Positions 49,107 to 58,670 of a stretch of DNA of 64,000 nucleotides are shown piece by piece. The DNA comes from Megalonaias nervosa (taxonomy: Eukaryota; Mollusca; Bivalvia; Unionida; Unionidae). The stretch is taken from contig JAECUM010005005.1 of the NCBI GenBank assembly GCA_016617855.1, positions 1 through 64,000 of the forward strand, in the 5' to 3' direction. The notes beneath the pieces were generated by a model. It did not search any database and was not told the origin of the DNA. It saw nothing but the letters and a program-made list of their open reading frames with translations. The number at the start of each line of letters is the position of its first letter. Within the stretch, counting starts at the first letter, position 1. Made by a program: the position numbers and the translations under genes.

Positions 49107-50093
49107 ACGCGGTGGTAATTGTGTGTCCTCAGGAATTACTTGTAATTGTTCACGTACAAATCCAAGTTGAGGAGCAGTTGAATCTAGTCTGTATATTGCG
49201 GGTCTACCCGTAGATCTAACCACGCTAGAAATTTTATGTGTAGTCACACTCCATATAGGATCAGTTGCTCTTTTTTTACCCCCTTCAAGTTCACCAGGTT
49301 CATATAAATACCTTACAGTCACATTACCTAACACTGGCTGTTCTGAAAAGTCACGTCGTTGTCCGCAGCCATCGCTACGGGGTATATGTTTCTTTGTAAT
49401 TGCAACGGTAGGTTTCATAGAAGTTGCACGAGTAATTTCATTATTTAACGCAGCTATCACACTTGGTAATCTTGCAACCCATTCACGAGATCTCATGTGG
49501 TTCTGAATTATTTCCTTCGCATACTGGTATCCAAATAACCGCTCAGCGAGTGTTCGATTAAATCGTTCAACGATTGCCTGATCACGATGAATTGCGATGT
49601 GTCCTTGTCTGATTTTGACATTATGTTTTTTCATCAGCGATGATACTGTACCAAGAAATTCTTTGCCAGGATCAACTTGTAGCAACTGTGGCCATCGTAA
49701 TGGTCCTCGTTGATAAATTCGTTCAAACGCAGATGCAACTTCAGATGTTGTTTTTGTTGATAGCGGCTCCGCTTCTTTATATCTACTTGCAACGTCAACG
49801 ACAATGAACGCGTATTTGTATGTACGTGATTGACGTCCACGTGTTTTAATAGTATCGTGCGGTAAAAACAAAATATCCGCTTGATGAACTTCATTGGGAA
49901 CGCTGACATCAAAATACGCGTACTGAATTTTTTTAGGTGGACGTAGATATATTTGCCATATTACCTGTCGTGCTAACCACGCTGCAGCAACAGCACGTGA
50001 GACTTTTGCAGCTTCAGCAAGTTTACTAATCGCTGCTTTGCCCTTCCAATATCCTCTCGGGGAATAATAAATGGATTCCATTATAATAGTCAT
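49095..50093 (-). CDS. Retrovirus-type (Polinton) integrase, DDE, 332 residues
   Basis: Intact. Inserts element DNA into the host chromosome by strand transfer at its ends. An N-terminal helical part opens with YYSPRGYWKGKAAISKLAEA. The catalytic core has D73 (HQADILFLP), D141 (QVDPGKEF) and E176 (AIVERFNRTL), with 34 residues between the last two, plus VVDVASRY around D100. The C-terminal 100 residues are basic and beta-rich (DPIWSVTTHKISSVVRS, FVREQLQVIPE), as in Polinton integrases. The stop overlaps the end of the plus-strand replication gene by 12 bases, so the two genes are convergent. The longest undamaged gene of the element and the best evidence for its class. Confidence 0.93.
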   Translation of the reverse strand: MTIIMESIYYSPRGYWKGKAAISKLAEAAKVSRAVAAAWLARQVIWQIYLRPPKKIQYAYFDVSVPNEVHQADILFLPHDTIKTRGRQSRTYKYAFIVVDVASRYKEAEPLSTKTTSEVASAFERIYQRGPLRWPQLLQVDPGKEFLGTVSSLMKKHNVKIRQGHIAIHRDQAIVERFNRTLAERLFGYQYAKEIIQNHMRSREWVARLPSVIAALNNEITRATSMKPTVAITKKHIPRSDGCGQRRDFSEQPVLGNVTVRYLYEPGELEGGKKRATDPIWSVTTHKISSVVRSTGRPAIYRLDSTAPQLGFVREQLQVIPEDTQLPPRSLL

Positions 50094-50101
50094 ATAATTA
50101 A

Positions 50102-50600
50102 TTACCCAGCCCCTAGCATTATTTTACCTTTCATAGCAGTTTTTACTAGAAAACTAGCGAGTTTTCTCTGAGAGATTTATCAGGTATAGAATTTAACGCA
50201 TGAATCAATTTCACATCTGCAAGATGTCGTTGTTGTAAATCTTTACTTTTATACGCAACATCATGAACGTGACACGCTTGATCAATCTTGTTTATTGGAT
50301 ACTCTCCAGGTCGCGGTTGATCTTGATCATCAAGGCGAATATCAAGTCGAGTTCCAGGTCCACAATAATTATATCCTGGTAAGTGTTTTTCCCCGGGATA
50401 CTTCGCCCACGGAGCCCCTGTAACTTTCCCAACGAAGCAGCAATATCACCTCCTATCTGTGTACTTGAAATAAACCTGTATTTTTTTGTGCCACACTTTT
50501 CACACTTACCTGTCAGTGCGCGTTTTTTATTTTTTGTTATTATTGTTGTTAATCCAATGGTTGGGGTGGTTGCCCTGCATCGAACACAATATAAATTCAT
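50102..50600 (-). pseudogene. Zinc-ribbon + phospholipase A2 protein, two frameshifts
   Basis: The start MNLYCVRCRATTPT, followed by KNKKRALTGKCEKCGTKKYR, is a DUF5679-like zinc ribbon (C..C...C..C). After a frame break near 50415-50435 the minus strand reads PWAKYPGEKHLPGYNYCGPG, the calcium loop of parvovirus-type PLA2 (Y.GPG), then INKIDQACHVHDVAYKSK with the catalytic HD and Y. A second break near 50150 precedes FLVKTAMKGKIMLGAG and stop. Such domains in parvoviruses and adintoviruses breach the endosomal membrane during entry. Start chosen at 50600 (an alternative ATG at 50612 abuts the ATPase start). It faces away from the ATPase gene. Confidence 0.82.
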
Positions 50601-50612
50601 ATTATTTATCAT

Positions 50613-51278
50613 ATGGATATAATTGACTTTTCGGCGACGCGAAAACAAGAACCAGTCAAGCATCACCCAGCACTACCGAATTCTATCAGAATGATAATAA
50701 TAGGTCCATCTGGAAGTGGGAAGACGCAATTATTGCTTAATCTGATAATGAGATGGCTGAAGTGGGATAAATTATATTTAGTAGCTCCATCTGTAGATGA
50801 TCAGCGATGCTATGAAGTACTTAAAGATTTTAATGAAAATGCAAAATCGTTAAATGAAGACAGTGACGTTATTGACTTTATAACTGATATTGATGAAGCG
50901 CCATCTGAAGATGATCTGGACGGAAGTATTAATAATTTAGTAGTGTACGATGATGTCATGCTGGACAAACAATCAAATCCAGCTAGGATATTTTCTCGAG
51001 GCAGGCATAAAAATACAGACGTGATTTATGTTACACAGCGTTATACACAAATTCCAAAAGTGATCAGAGATAACTGTAATACTTTAGTTGTGTTTAACGG
51101 AGTTGATAATCATACGCTGCAAAATATTTATTATACCTGGTGTTCTGGGGACATGGACATGAACACATTTAAAAATTTCTTTGCACACGCGCAAGCTATT
51201 CAGTTTGGTTTTATAACAATAAACTTGCATGATCCGAGGTCGAGATATCGTAACGGACTTGATACAATATTTGGATAA
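50613..51278 (+). CDS. A32/FtsK-HerA-like genome packaging ATPase, 221 residues
   Basis: Intact. Pumps the element's DNA into preformed capsids. Walker A IIGPSGSGKTQLLLNLI at residues 30-38, Walker B LVVYDDVM with D113/D114, then IFSRGRHKNTDVIYVTQRY (137-143, sensor-like strand with Gln) and KVIRDNCN, the conserved order of A32-type ATPases of Polintons, adintoviruses and large DNA viruses. Length is usual for the family. Only 12 bases separate its ATG from the divergent zinc-ribbon/PLA2 start. Rightmost recognised gene of the element. Confidence 0.93.
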   Translation: MDIIDFSATRKQEPVKHHPALPNSIRMIIIGPSGSGKTQLLLNLIMRWLKWDKLYLVAPSVDDQRCYEVLKDFNENAKSLNEDSDVIDFITDIDEAPSEDDLDGSINNLVVYDDVMLDKQSNPARIFSRGRHKNTDVIYVTQRYTQIPKVIRDNCNTLVVFNGVDNHTLQNIYYTWCSGDMDMNTFKNFFAHAQAIQFGFITINLHDPRSRYRNGLDTIFG

Positions 51279-51284
51279 AAACCA

Positions 51285-51535
51285 CAGCAGCAGAGAGGGT
51301 GAGCTGACAAAAAAATGAGTGTGAGACGCAAACAAAACACGCCTAAAATTTGAAAAAAATATATCAACGAACGAGTAACAAAATCAAACTAACCAGTCGA
51401 TTTTTGTTGCTGAAATATGTTCGGTTAGGGGATTCGGTTTAGCGTTATTGACCTTATTTTAGCCCTTCGTAGGAACCTTTATTTTTGCTCACGAACCCTC
51501 GGAAAAAGTTGTAGGGTTCACCCTCTCTGCTGCTG
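51285..51535. repeat. 18-bp perfect inverted repeat, arms 215 bp apart
   Basis: CAGCAGCAGAGAGGGTGA at 51285-51302 is exactly reverse-complemented at 51518-51535, starting seven bases after the ATPase stop codon. It may be a piece of a terminal repeat, a terminator-like hairpin or a chance trinucleotide-rich match. Confidence 0.85.
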
Positions 51536-51745
51536 ATGCTACTGCTAGTCTCGTATACTTGAAATATTTCCTCCCCTGCTTCAGGTTGTTCTACCACTGA
51601 TGTTTCTAATTCCGTTTTCTCTTCTGACGTTTCTTCTTTCACTGACTCTTCTTCAACTTCCTGTCTTGGATTAGTGACACAATGTCTTTGGCATAATGAG
51701 CCACCTATTATCTCTAAGCATCGAAGCCAAGACTTTTCCAGTCAT
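51454..51745 (-). CDS. Uncertain acidic ORF, partly overlapping decayed coding block
   Basis: Open frame from a stop near 51742 to 51454. Reads CLEIIGGSLCQRHCVTNPR, then Glu-rich low-complexity text (VEEESVKEETSEEKTELE) and FFRGFVSKNKGSYEGLK. No good start codon before residue about 33. It may be a last exon or the decayed end of the block described at 51660. Confidence 0.25.
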
Positions 51746-52400
51746 GTACATCTTTCCAACGGTCAATTAGTTCGTGTGACCAACTTTCTATATACACTTC
51801 TTGGAAAGAATGAAGTATGAATAAAGTACAATGAACGTCTTCTTTATATGGTGGTACACTATTCTCAGCACGATTTGTTTTTCGTGCACACATAAGTTAT
51901 GGTTACCATGTCTCTTGCTGTATTACAGTTCATAACTGGCCCACACTGAATCTGTTAGTAAACGAAATCCGAGGAAATAGTCACCAACACACACCACAAG
52001 TCGTCCAAACATCCATGGAATCTCATGTGGAAACAGTTCTTATAAATGTGTTTGGTAAATCTCTAAGTCCTTAACACTATCATTGACTTCTTTCCACGGA
52101 ATTTATTGCAACACTGAGGACAAAAGTCGTGGCATTGTAAGCTTTTATATTAGTCCTTAACAGGAATGTCTTTTTTTCTTTTTAGGAAATAGTCATACTT
52201 TTTTCAAACGGTAACTGGCAATAAATTAGATTGAACCTGATCAGTCATTAACTACACGCTGTGAAGAAGTCTCTTCTTGAGGCGATACTTATTTTAATTT
52301 TATTTGTAATCCTCTGACTCTTTGTCGTCTATAACTACGTGTACCACTGCCACATTATAAGTAAGAGTCGTGGCATTGAAATTCTTCTTATTCCTGGTTA
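51660..52400 (-). pseudogene. Decayed coding block, copy 2 (and a partial third copy)
   Basis: Same ordered words as the block at 36142-36720: QCHDFCPQCCNKFRGK, VNDSVKDLEIYQT, KEDVHCTL, DVHDWKSLGFD and VAHYAKDIV. A 59-codon open stretch survives at 51714-51893 (starts MCARKTNRAEN, ends WKSLGFDA). A further partial copy of the CHD/ESEDYK part lies at about 52290-52385. Both blocks share orientation and lie on either side of the virus-like element. Confidence 0.5.
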
Positions 52401-52999
52401 GTTCATCTACATCTAACCGTTTGAACACTTTCAAAACAATCAATCCTCTTATATTATTCAGAGACAACTTTTTAAACATCTATGTCCACAATTGTTCCTT
52501 GCGTTTCACTTGCATCTATACTATCTCTCAGTAGATGTGTAGTCATAGCTCAGAGGAAAAATACGAATCTCTTATAATGTATCCACGTAGATAACAGTCA
52601 TATGCTACCAAAGGAAGGTGGTCGAAGCACGGAATCACCTGGTATGTTCAACCGACATTGTTCATCTGGCAATTTAAAGCCCACAATGGGGTGTAATAGT
52701 TAATAGTTATCAAAGAGGTCTAGTTATATCATGATCCCAGTTAGGGATGCGAGTAGCCGCTAGAGAGGCATTAAATTTATGTTAATTGGATTGTGTATCA
52801 GTATCAGGCTGCTAACTGAAAATAGCTTATTTATGTTGAGTTAGTATAAGACCATATCTAACGTAAAGAGAGTGTGGATGGTGTTGAATCCCAGGAAAAG
52901 AAAAACCTGACAAATATTTAGGTTGCGTATTATATTTACTTGAATGGAAAAATAGCTCCAAAAAAGACAGCAGACAGCCAAGTTACGGTTCATGACCCG

Positions 53000-53040
<41 letters not shown>

Positions 53041-54149
53041 ATAAATACGGCAACGCGGACCTTTCACCAACAGTAATTTGGAAAGGACCGGAAGCAGTTA
53101 GGTTATGCTGACATGCCGGTAATTTGAGTTCGATCAGTCATTCGATACTATTATGAAATTTGTTATATCGGTATAACAGAACGGCAAATTGCATTTCGCA
53201 TAAATTGTGTAATTATATTTCTAAGAGAAATTGCATTATTCAAATGTCATGCAAAATTTCATTTTGTTATGTAATTGATTAAATTTTTATATTTTACATA
53301 CGGGGGCTCGTGTTGTTCTTTTCATATCTTTGCTCAGATCTCTGTTATTCCATCCATTAATTTCATATTTTATGTTACTAATTGCTCGATCTGGGAAATA
53401 ACACCGTGGTCGATCATCTCCTAGATAATGATAACCAGAGCACCATAGAAGGTGTGGGATATATCACGAAATATAACATATCTCCCTCCACGCTGTAAAA
53501 TATCGGTTGGCCTAAATGTTGGCTTGTGTCACTTACACGTGGTGGACTTTCCTCCCTTTAAATGACAGATTTAATAGTTACATTTTCCGGTGTATTAACA
53601 CTTAAAACATTTGTGTGCTGTTGTATGTTTTGCATAGTCTTGTCTTTGGATATTTATGTGCGTGTAAATGGTATTTAATGGATAAATTGGCCGTTATTTA
53701 ACCAGTATATATTTTAACACTGCATATAAGTGTGGAGTATGTTCTATGCCGGTAAACTGACTTTTCTAAACTTAATTTTTAAATAGAAATTGGGGGGGGG
53801 TAAGTGACTGTTATCCAGCCATTACGCATATGTATTTCAACACTGCATGTAACTGAACAGAATATAATCTTTTCATGTTAATAATGTCAAGCATTGAATT
53901 TTACAATATAAATGATAAATGGGGGACAGGTAAGTGGTTTTAGCAAAGAAATATGACTTTATAACTAGAAAAAATGTAGGATTTTAGGTGTGTCTGGTTG
54001 TTGAAGTAAATTGTTATAATATTGCTTACAGTCGACAAAATGACTCCAACGAGCTAATATTTCCTTTTATAAAATGCAAAACCGACCCTCAATAAAATTG
54101 TCAATGTCTGTCAATACTCGGTGCAATGATCAAAATATGTACCTAAACC
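52401..54149. other. No gene recognised
   Basis: AT-rich. A (GA)n microsatellite lies at 53011-53034. No coding or mobile-element signal seen. Confidence 0.5.
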
Positions 54150-54440
54150 TTAATGTTGTTAAAGCAGGCTCTTATATATAAACACGCACCTTTGTTTGTG
54201 TCCCGGCTGCCAAACAAGTGGTCGCTAGTTCGAAACTCACCGCGGCATCCCATTTTTTATGCTTGTTTGGTATTATTAAGTTCAAACGCTCTTTTGAACT
54301 CGCTCATCCTAATTTTTTTTAACTACTTTTTTTTTATTCCCGTCCTAGAACGGGCAATTAACCTAGTCTTATAAATAAACACCCACATTTGTCTGTATCC
54401 CGGTTGTCAAACAAGAGGTTTTATTTGTTTTATTTATTTT
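54150..54440. repeat. Diverged direct repeats with a tRNA B-box-like word
   Basis: CTTATATATAAACACGCACC..TTTGT...TCCCGG.TG.CAAACAAG at 54170 recurs at 54368 with about 80% match; CGTCCTAG.A.GG is also repeated (54342, 54493). GCTAGTTCGAAACTC near 54226 resembles a B box. Possibly an old SINE or a broken satellite. Confidence 0.45.
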
Positions 54441-54639
54441 TTTCTTTATTTTATTTTATTTTATTTTTTTTTTTGAAAAATGTATCGCTCTCGTCCTAGG
54501 AAGGGTCAATGCTAATACATATAAATTTGACTTCTGTTCCTTGCAAAGACCGCTCATTCGAACCTGTTTACCACATAGTCTTTTTCGCTCGGCTCATCAC
54601 AAATTTGAAATAAAATTCATCTTACTAAGCTCCTTTCGG

Positions 54640-54907
54640 GGGTCCCGAGTGGCCGAGTGAGTGGCCGAGTGGCCGAGTGGTCTAAAGCGCTCTCTGTTAC
54701 GGATCACTGCCATCTTACCTCTGTCTGCGTGGGTTCAAGTCTGAGAATCGGCGAATGTGGATATGTGAGAAAGCTTGCCAGTAGCTTCTCGTGGGTCGGT
54801 GGTTCTTTCCGCGGATTTCCCGGTTTCTTCCTCCACCATTAATACTGGCCGCCATGTATAGCCTATCGTGTGCTGAAAAATGGCGTTAAGCCCCACAACA
54901 ACAACAA
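54640..54907 (+). mobile_element. tRNA-derived SINE, family A, with amplified A box
   Basis: Full-length body and (AAC)n tail. The head repeats GTGGCCGAGTG three times in a row (54650-54680) before GTCTAAAGCGCT. B box GGGTTCAAGTCTGAG is altered. Confidence 0.92.
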
Positions 54908-56036
54908 AGCTTCTTTCAATAAGTTTAATTGTGTTGAACTATTTAAAGAAAAGACCTTTAATAAGTTCTTAAGTACATTACTTAAGCATGTGAATTAGTC
55001 AGTACGTAAAAAAAGATCCGAAGCTTTACGCTTTCTTCAAAAATAAAAACTGTTTCTATGTCAGTCCAATTACAGTTTTGCTCAAAATAACTGTATGTAA
55101 AATCTGTCCTATATGGGTTTTTTTTATGCTCGTGTACCTGATATAAAAAAAAACAAACAAAAGATTGCTTGACTGTTCTTAACTTGACATTACCATGTCA
55201 TAAACTTCCTATTTTAAATTGGAGAAAAATGTTCCTACCAATATTTTTGATTGCTCAATTCCTGCCCCCCAGTCTCAGAAGTGAGCGTTCATCGTTTACA
55301 AACAAAACATGTATGCCTATCCAATGTATATTATCCAATCAGAGTCATGATTCAATTTAGTGCTGGCAGCAAAAATGGTGGACACCAGCAAAAGCAAACA
55401 GTTTGCACATTTTATCTATTTTATAGGCAAAAGCACCTTAATATAATTGATAATCTGTTTAGTTTGAAATATGTGGCACACTTTTAGCTTATTAGTAATA
55501 TAGCTATCGCCTGAAACTTTAATATTTTGTTAGTAGCTGTTGATGCTTTTGGTTATGCTAGTGGATGCTTCGTCCTACAACGTAATTCGTCAACCGTGAT
55601 ATTTATGTTGCTTGGGATCGACCCAAACAAGATAAATATCTGGGTAGTCGTCTTACATGTAGGAAAAGTGGATGACGTGCCCGTTTTAATGTCATGTCTT
55701 ACCAACAACGTTGGGGTTTTCTTTATTTGTGCCCGTATTAGTCGCATGTCGTACGTACAACGTCGTTGGGGTTTTCTTTCATTCTTTCTTGTTCTTTTTC
55801 GAAGGTTTATTTAATAGGTTCCAATTCTTTGCTCACCAAACTGACCAACCCATCAAATCCAATATTTTCATTATTGTAGAACGTGTTGTGTTAATAATAT
55901 TAGTAACCCAGTGTCCATTGTTGATGTGGTACTAATTTGATCTTATATTTATGAAACAGCTGGGTGTGATTAAAACTTTTGCTCGTGTTCGTAACAATGC
56001 TTACCTACTATTACAGACCGAAGTCATCTTAGTTTA
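54908..56036. other. No gene recognised
   Basis: A short duplication of ACAACGT.GTTGGGGTTTTC occurs at 55702 and 55759. Small ORFs here look like chance. Confidence 0.5.
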
Positions 56037-56291
56037 TGTAATGTTTTTTGTTATTGAAGAATAACGGCAGAAGGCGTTCTGTACTATTAATTAAATACAA
56101 GACATCAGTACAGTTAGGAAGGGGAGAAAAGACTGCCTTGAAAGTATTATTCCCATGGCACTTAAACCCTCGTGAACATATAACATAAACCAGCTGCTGG
56201 TGCATATCAGTCCTAATCCAGTGTGGAATATCTGATTACTTTTACTGTCAAGTGATATTTTAAAGCTAATTAGATTAAGGCTTACACTACA
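56037..56291 (-). repeat. 3' LTR of the gypsy element
   Basis: 255 bp. On the minus strand it begins TGTAGTGTAAGCC right after the purine tract CAGGAGGGGAGA, and ends ACATTACA. Matches the 5' LTR and the solo LTR at 38553. Confidence 0.9.
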
Positions 56292-56527
56292 TCTCCCCTC
56301 CTGAGTAAGTTAACTTATAAACGAAATGTGATCTGATCACATTTCTAAACAAGTTTCCTTGGCTTCATTTTTACAAGTTCATTTGCTCAGATGGTTTTGA
56401 CAGTCTTCCAGAACGTGTGAACTATCCATTTTGGCTGTGTTGGCACTGCTTTACTTTCATCTGAGTCAGACAGAGTATCAGGGTGAAACAGTCACTCTAA
56501 GAGGCTTTAGTCCCTACCTGAAGTTTT

Positions 56528-57060
56528 TCATATTTCACTGTGTTGATGATCATAATTTCTCTTTTGAGTTTGCTTTTTATAGTTTTCTGATTTCTTCAGT
56601 TTCATTAAATCTGACCATTTCGGCTGTAAGTTTTCTAGTGCCATTGGCAAAGTAGTTTGTAATTTTCCTCCCATCATTAATTCGGCAGGGCTATATCCAT
56701 GGAATGCGATTAAAATAAAACCTTCCAAAAGGAGTAATGAAAGTTGTAAGGCGGCTTGAATCTTCTGACAGGTTTATCTGCCAAAAGCATGAGTTTGCAT
56801 CAAGTTTGGTGAAAACTTTGCACCAGCTTATTTTGCAAGGGACTCTTCAGCTGATGGTAGTGGGTGGTTCTCTCTTTTAATTGATTCATTCAGTTTAGTG
56901 AGATCCAAGCAATTTCTTAACATACCATTTGGTTTCGGAATGACAACCATTCCCATGCACCACTCAGTGGGCTCATCTAATTTTGATATAACACCCATTT
57001 TTTCCATTCTATCTAATTCCTATTGAACTTTATTCAATAAAGGGATAGGAACATTTCTTG
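56528..57060 (-). pseudogene. gypsy pol remnants (integrase tail and RT start)
   Basis: At 56528-56728 the minus strand reads HGYSPAELMMGGKLQTTLPM, the usual C-terminal integrase motif (SPAELL.GR..RT.LP). At 56880-57060 it reads MEKMGVISKLDEPTEWCMGM and VVIPKPNGMLRNCLDLTKLN, the RT entry (G.I.....P..W.....VV.KP.G..R.C.D...LN). The order integrase left of RT is correct for a minus-strand element; the sequence between them is deleted. Confidence 0.85.
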
Positions 57061-57189
57061 GGGTACATAAAGCATAAGGGTTTGGCATTTTTGTCCAGAG
57101 TTATCTTATAGAACCATTTTGTTTTTCCTAGAGCTTTAAACAAATTTGGGAATTTCTCATGATAATCACTATCTTAATTTATGGATTTA

Positions 57190-57615
57190 TCATGTATTTT
57201 GCTTGCATTTTGCAAGTTTTGATCTGAGGCATTTACTGTGGATATATTCAGTAATCTTGAGAGCCTGAATTGCAGGCCTGCCCAAGAGTGCCTGATTCAG
57301 TCCCTTTACAGCAAGTATGTCTTGTTCACTGAATGCATTGTTCAATTCCAGTTCACATGTAAATTTTATTAGCACTTTAAGTTCAGAGTTTCAAGGTCCA
57401 TACAGTTTTCGATCAGACTTTGATAGTTTTTAGTCTCCAATCTTTCGTAAATCCGTCTCAGGAATGACATCAGCTCCAGTAACAATCTTGAATAAAAGTG
57501 AAGCGTTGTTCAATCTCACATGCGTTATCCATGACTGACCCTTCTTTGTGCTAATAGTCCCTAGAAATACAGGTTCCGCTATCGATTCTATTGTGCGAAC
57601 TTCTGATTTTGACAT
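57190..57615 (-). pseudogene. gypsy protease remnant
   Basis: Reads FKIVTGADVIPE (aspartic protease D[ST]GA site with Asp changed to Val) and, in another frame further left, VKGLNQALLGRPAIQALKI, the conserved end of the protease domain. Broken by frameshifts. Confidence 0.8.
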
Positions 57616-57821
57616 GCAGCATTTTGCATAGTGCCCCCTTTTCTTTCACTTGTGGCATTCTGCTTCTTTTGCTGGACACTGGTCCTGAGAATGATTAATT
57701 GTTTCCACATCTCATGCATCCTTTTCTGCTGCAATTGTTCTGTTGAACTTTTGGGATCTTATGTTTCTGCTTCCCAGATTTCAGTGAAGACAATATTACT
57801 GCATAGATTACAGCCATTCGT

Positions 57822-58071
57822 GGGGCCCCGAGTGGCCGAGTGGTCTAAAGCGCTGATCGTTACGGATCACTGCCATCTCACCTCTGTCTGCGTGAGTTCG
57901 AGTCCAGGCTCGGCTAACGTGGGTACGTGAGAAAGCCTGCCAGTAGCTTCTCGTGGGTCGGTGGTTCTTCCCGGGGTTTTCCAGGGTTCTTCCTCCACCA
58001 TTAATACTGGCCGCCATGTATAGCCTATCTAGTGCTGAAAAATGGCGTTAAACCCTATAACAACAACAACA
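57822..58071 (+). mobile_element. tRNA-derived SINE, family A, inserted in the gypsy element
   Basis: Full-length copy with GAGTGGCCGAGTGGTCTAAA head, GAGTTCGAGTCCAGGC B box and (AAC)n tail. Flanked by a 12-bp target duplication ACAGCCATTCGT (57810-57821 and 58072-58083). The clean duplication marks it as younger than its host element. Confidence 0.96.
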
Positions 58072-58640
58072 ACAGCCATTCGTTCTCCAGTTGCTCATAC
58101 AATTGGTTGTTGCTTTTTCACAGCCTCAGTTTGTCGAGCTTGACTAACGGCAGACTCTAGAGTTAGATTTGCATCTAACTGCAATTTTTCCGACTGTTTT
58201 GGATCTCGCAGTCCAATTACAAGTCAATCGCTGATCATTTCATCATGTAGTGGCCAGAAATTACAATTATATGCTAACACGTGAAGAACTGTAACAAAAC
58301 TGTCCACTGTTTCTCCCTCTTTCTGTGTTCTTTGATTAAATTTTGCCCTTTCAAAAATTAAATTTCTCTTTGGAATGACATATTGCACGAATCTGTCATG
58401 GGCTTCCACGTCTTTGATCTTCCTCTGTCAGGTTGAACAAAGACAAAATGTCATCAGCCTCACTTCCTATGGAATAAGTCAAGGTATTCACTTGAATTTC
58501 TTCCTCGTTTTCACCAAGTCCAGACACTTGACAAAAGCATTCAAAGTGCTGAAACCACTTTTCCCAAGGTTCAGGTTTCAAAAAGTCAACTTTTTTCCAG
58601 ATTTGTAAAATGAAATGAAGCCTTTTTCAACTCTGATAAT
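58072..58640 (-). pseudogene. gypsy gag remnant
   Basis: Two overlapping minus frames: KPEPWEKWFQHFECFCQ and EADDILSLFNLTEE, then PKRNLIFERAKFNQRTQKEG and VDSFVTVLHVLAYNCNF. This is the gag order of gypsy elements (W..W...F......, RN...ER.KFN.R.Q..GE.V..F...L..LA..C). A frame break occurs near 58400. Confidence 0.88.
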
Positions 58641-58670
58641 TTCAATCCTGTGTTTTTACCACTGCCACCA

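Larger units (their letters stand above)
40429..51280. mobile_element. Integrated Polinton/adintovirus-like element, partly decayed
   Basis: A compact block of intronless genes with short spacers, unlike the host sequence around it. It carries a retrovirus-type integrase (49095-50093), an A32/FtsK-like packaging ATPase (50613-51278), a phospholipase A2 domain (50102-50600), a polymerase-helicase-HNH protein (45667-49106), an HNH homing-type endonuclease and at least three virion-like genes (40429-43017). Integrase plus packaging ATPase is the defining pair of Polintons/adintoviruses, and PLA2 is known from the latter. Limits are approximate: they are the outermost recognised genes, as no terminal inverted repeat or 6-bp target duplication was found. 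Ten or so frameshifts indicate decay or assembly error. Confidence 0.85.

Noticed and set aside
54650..54745. tRNA-Leu/Ser-like gene
   Set aside because: Same head occurs with the same body and (AAC)n tail at several places, so it is a SINE; arms do not fold as a tRNA.
57631..57930. 99-residue plus ORF
   Set aside because: Joins antisense of gypsy sequence with the SINE head; not a gene.
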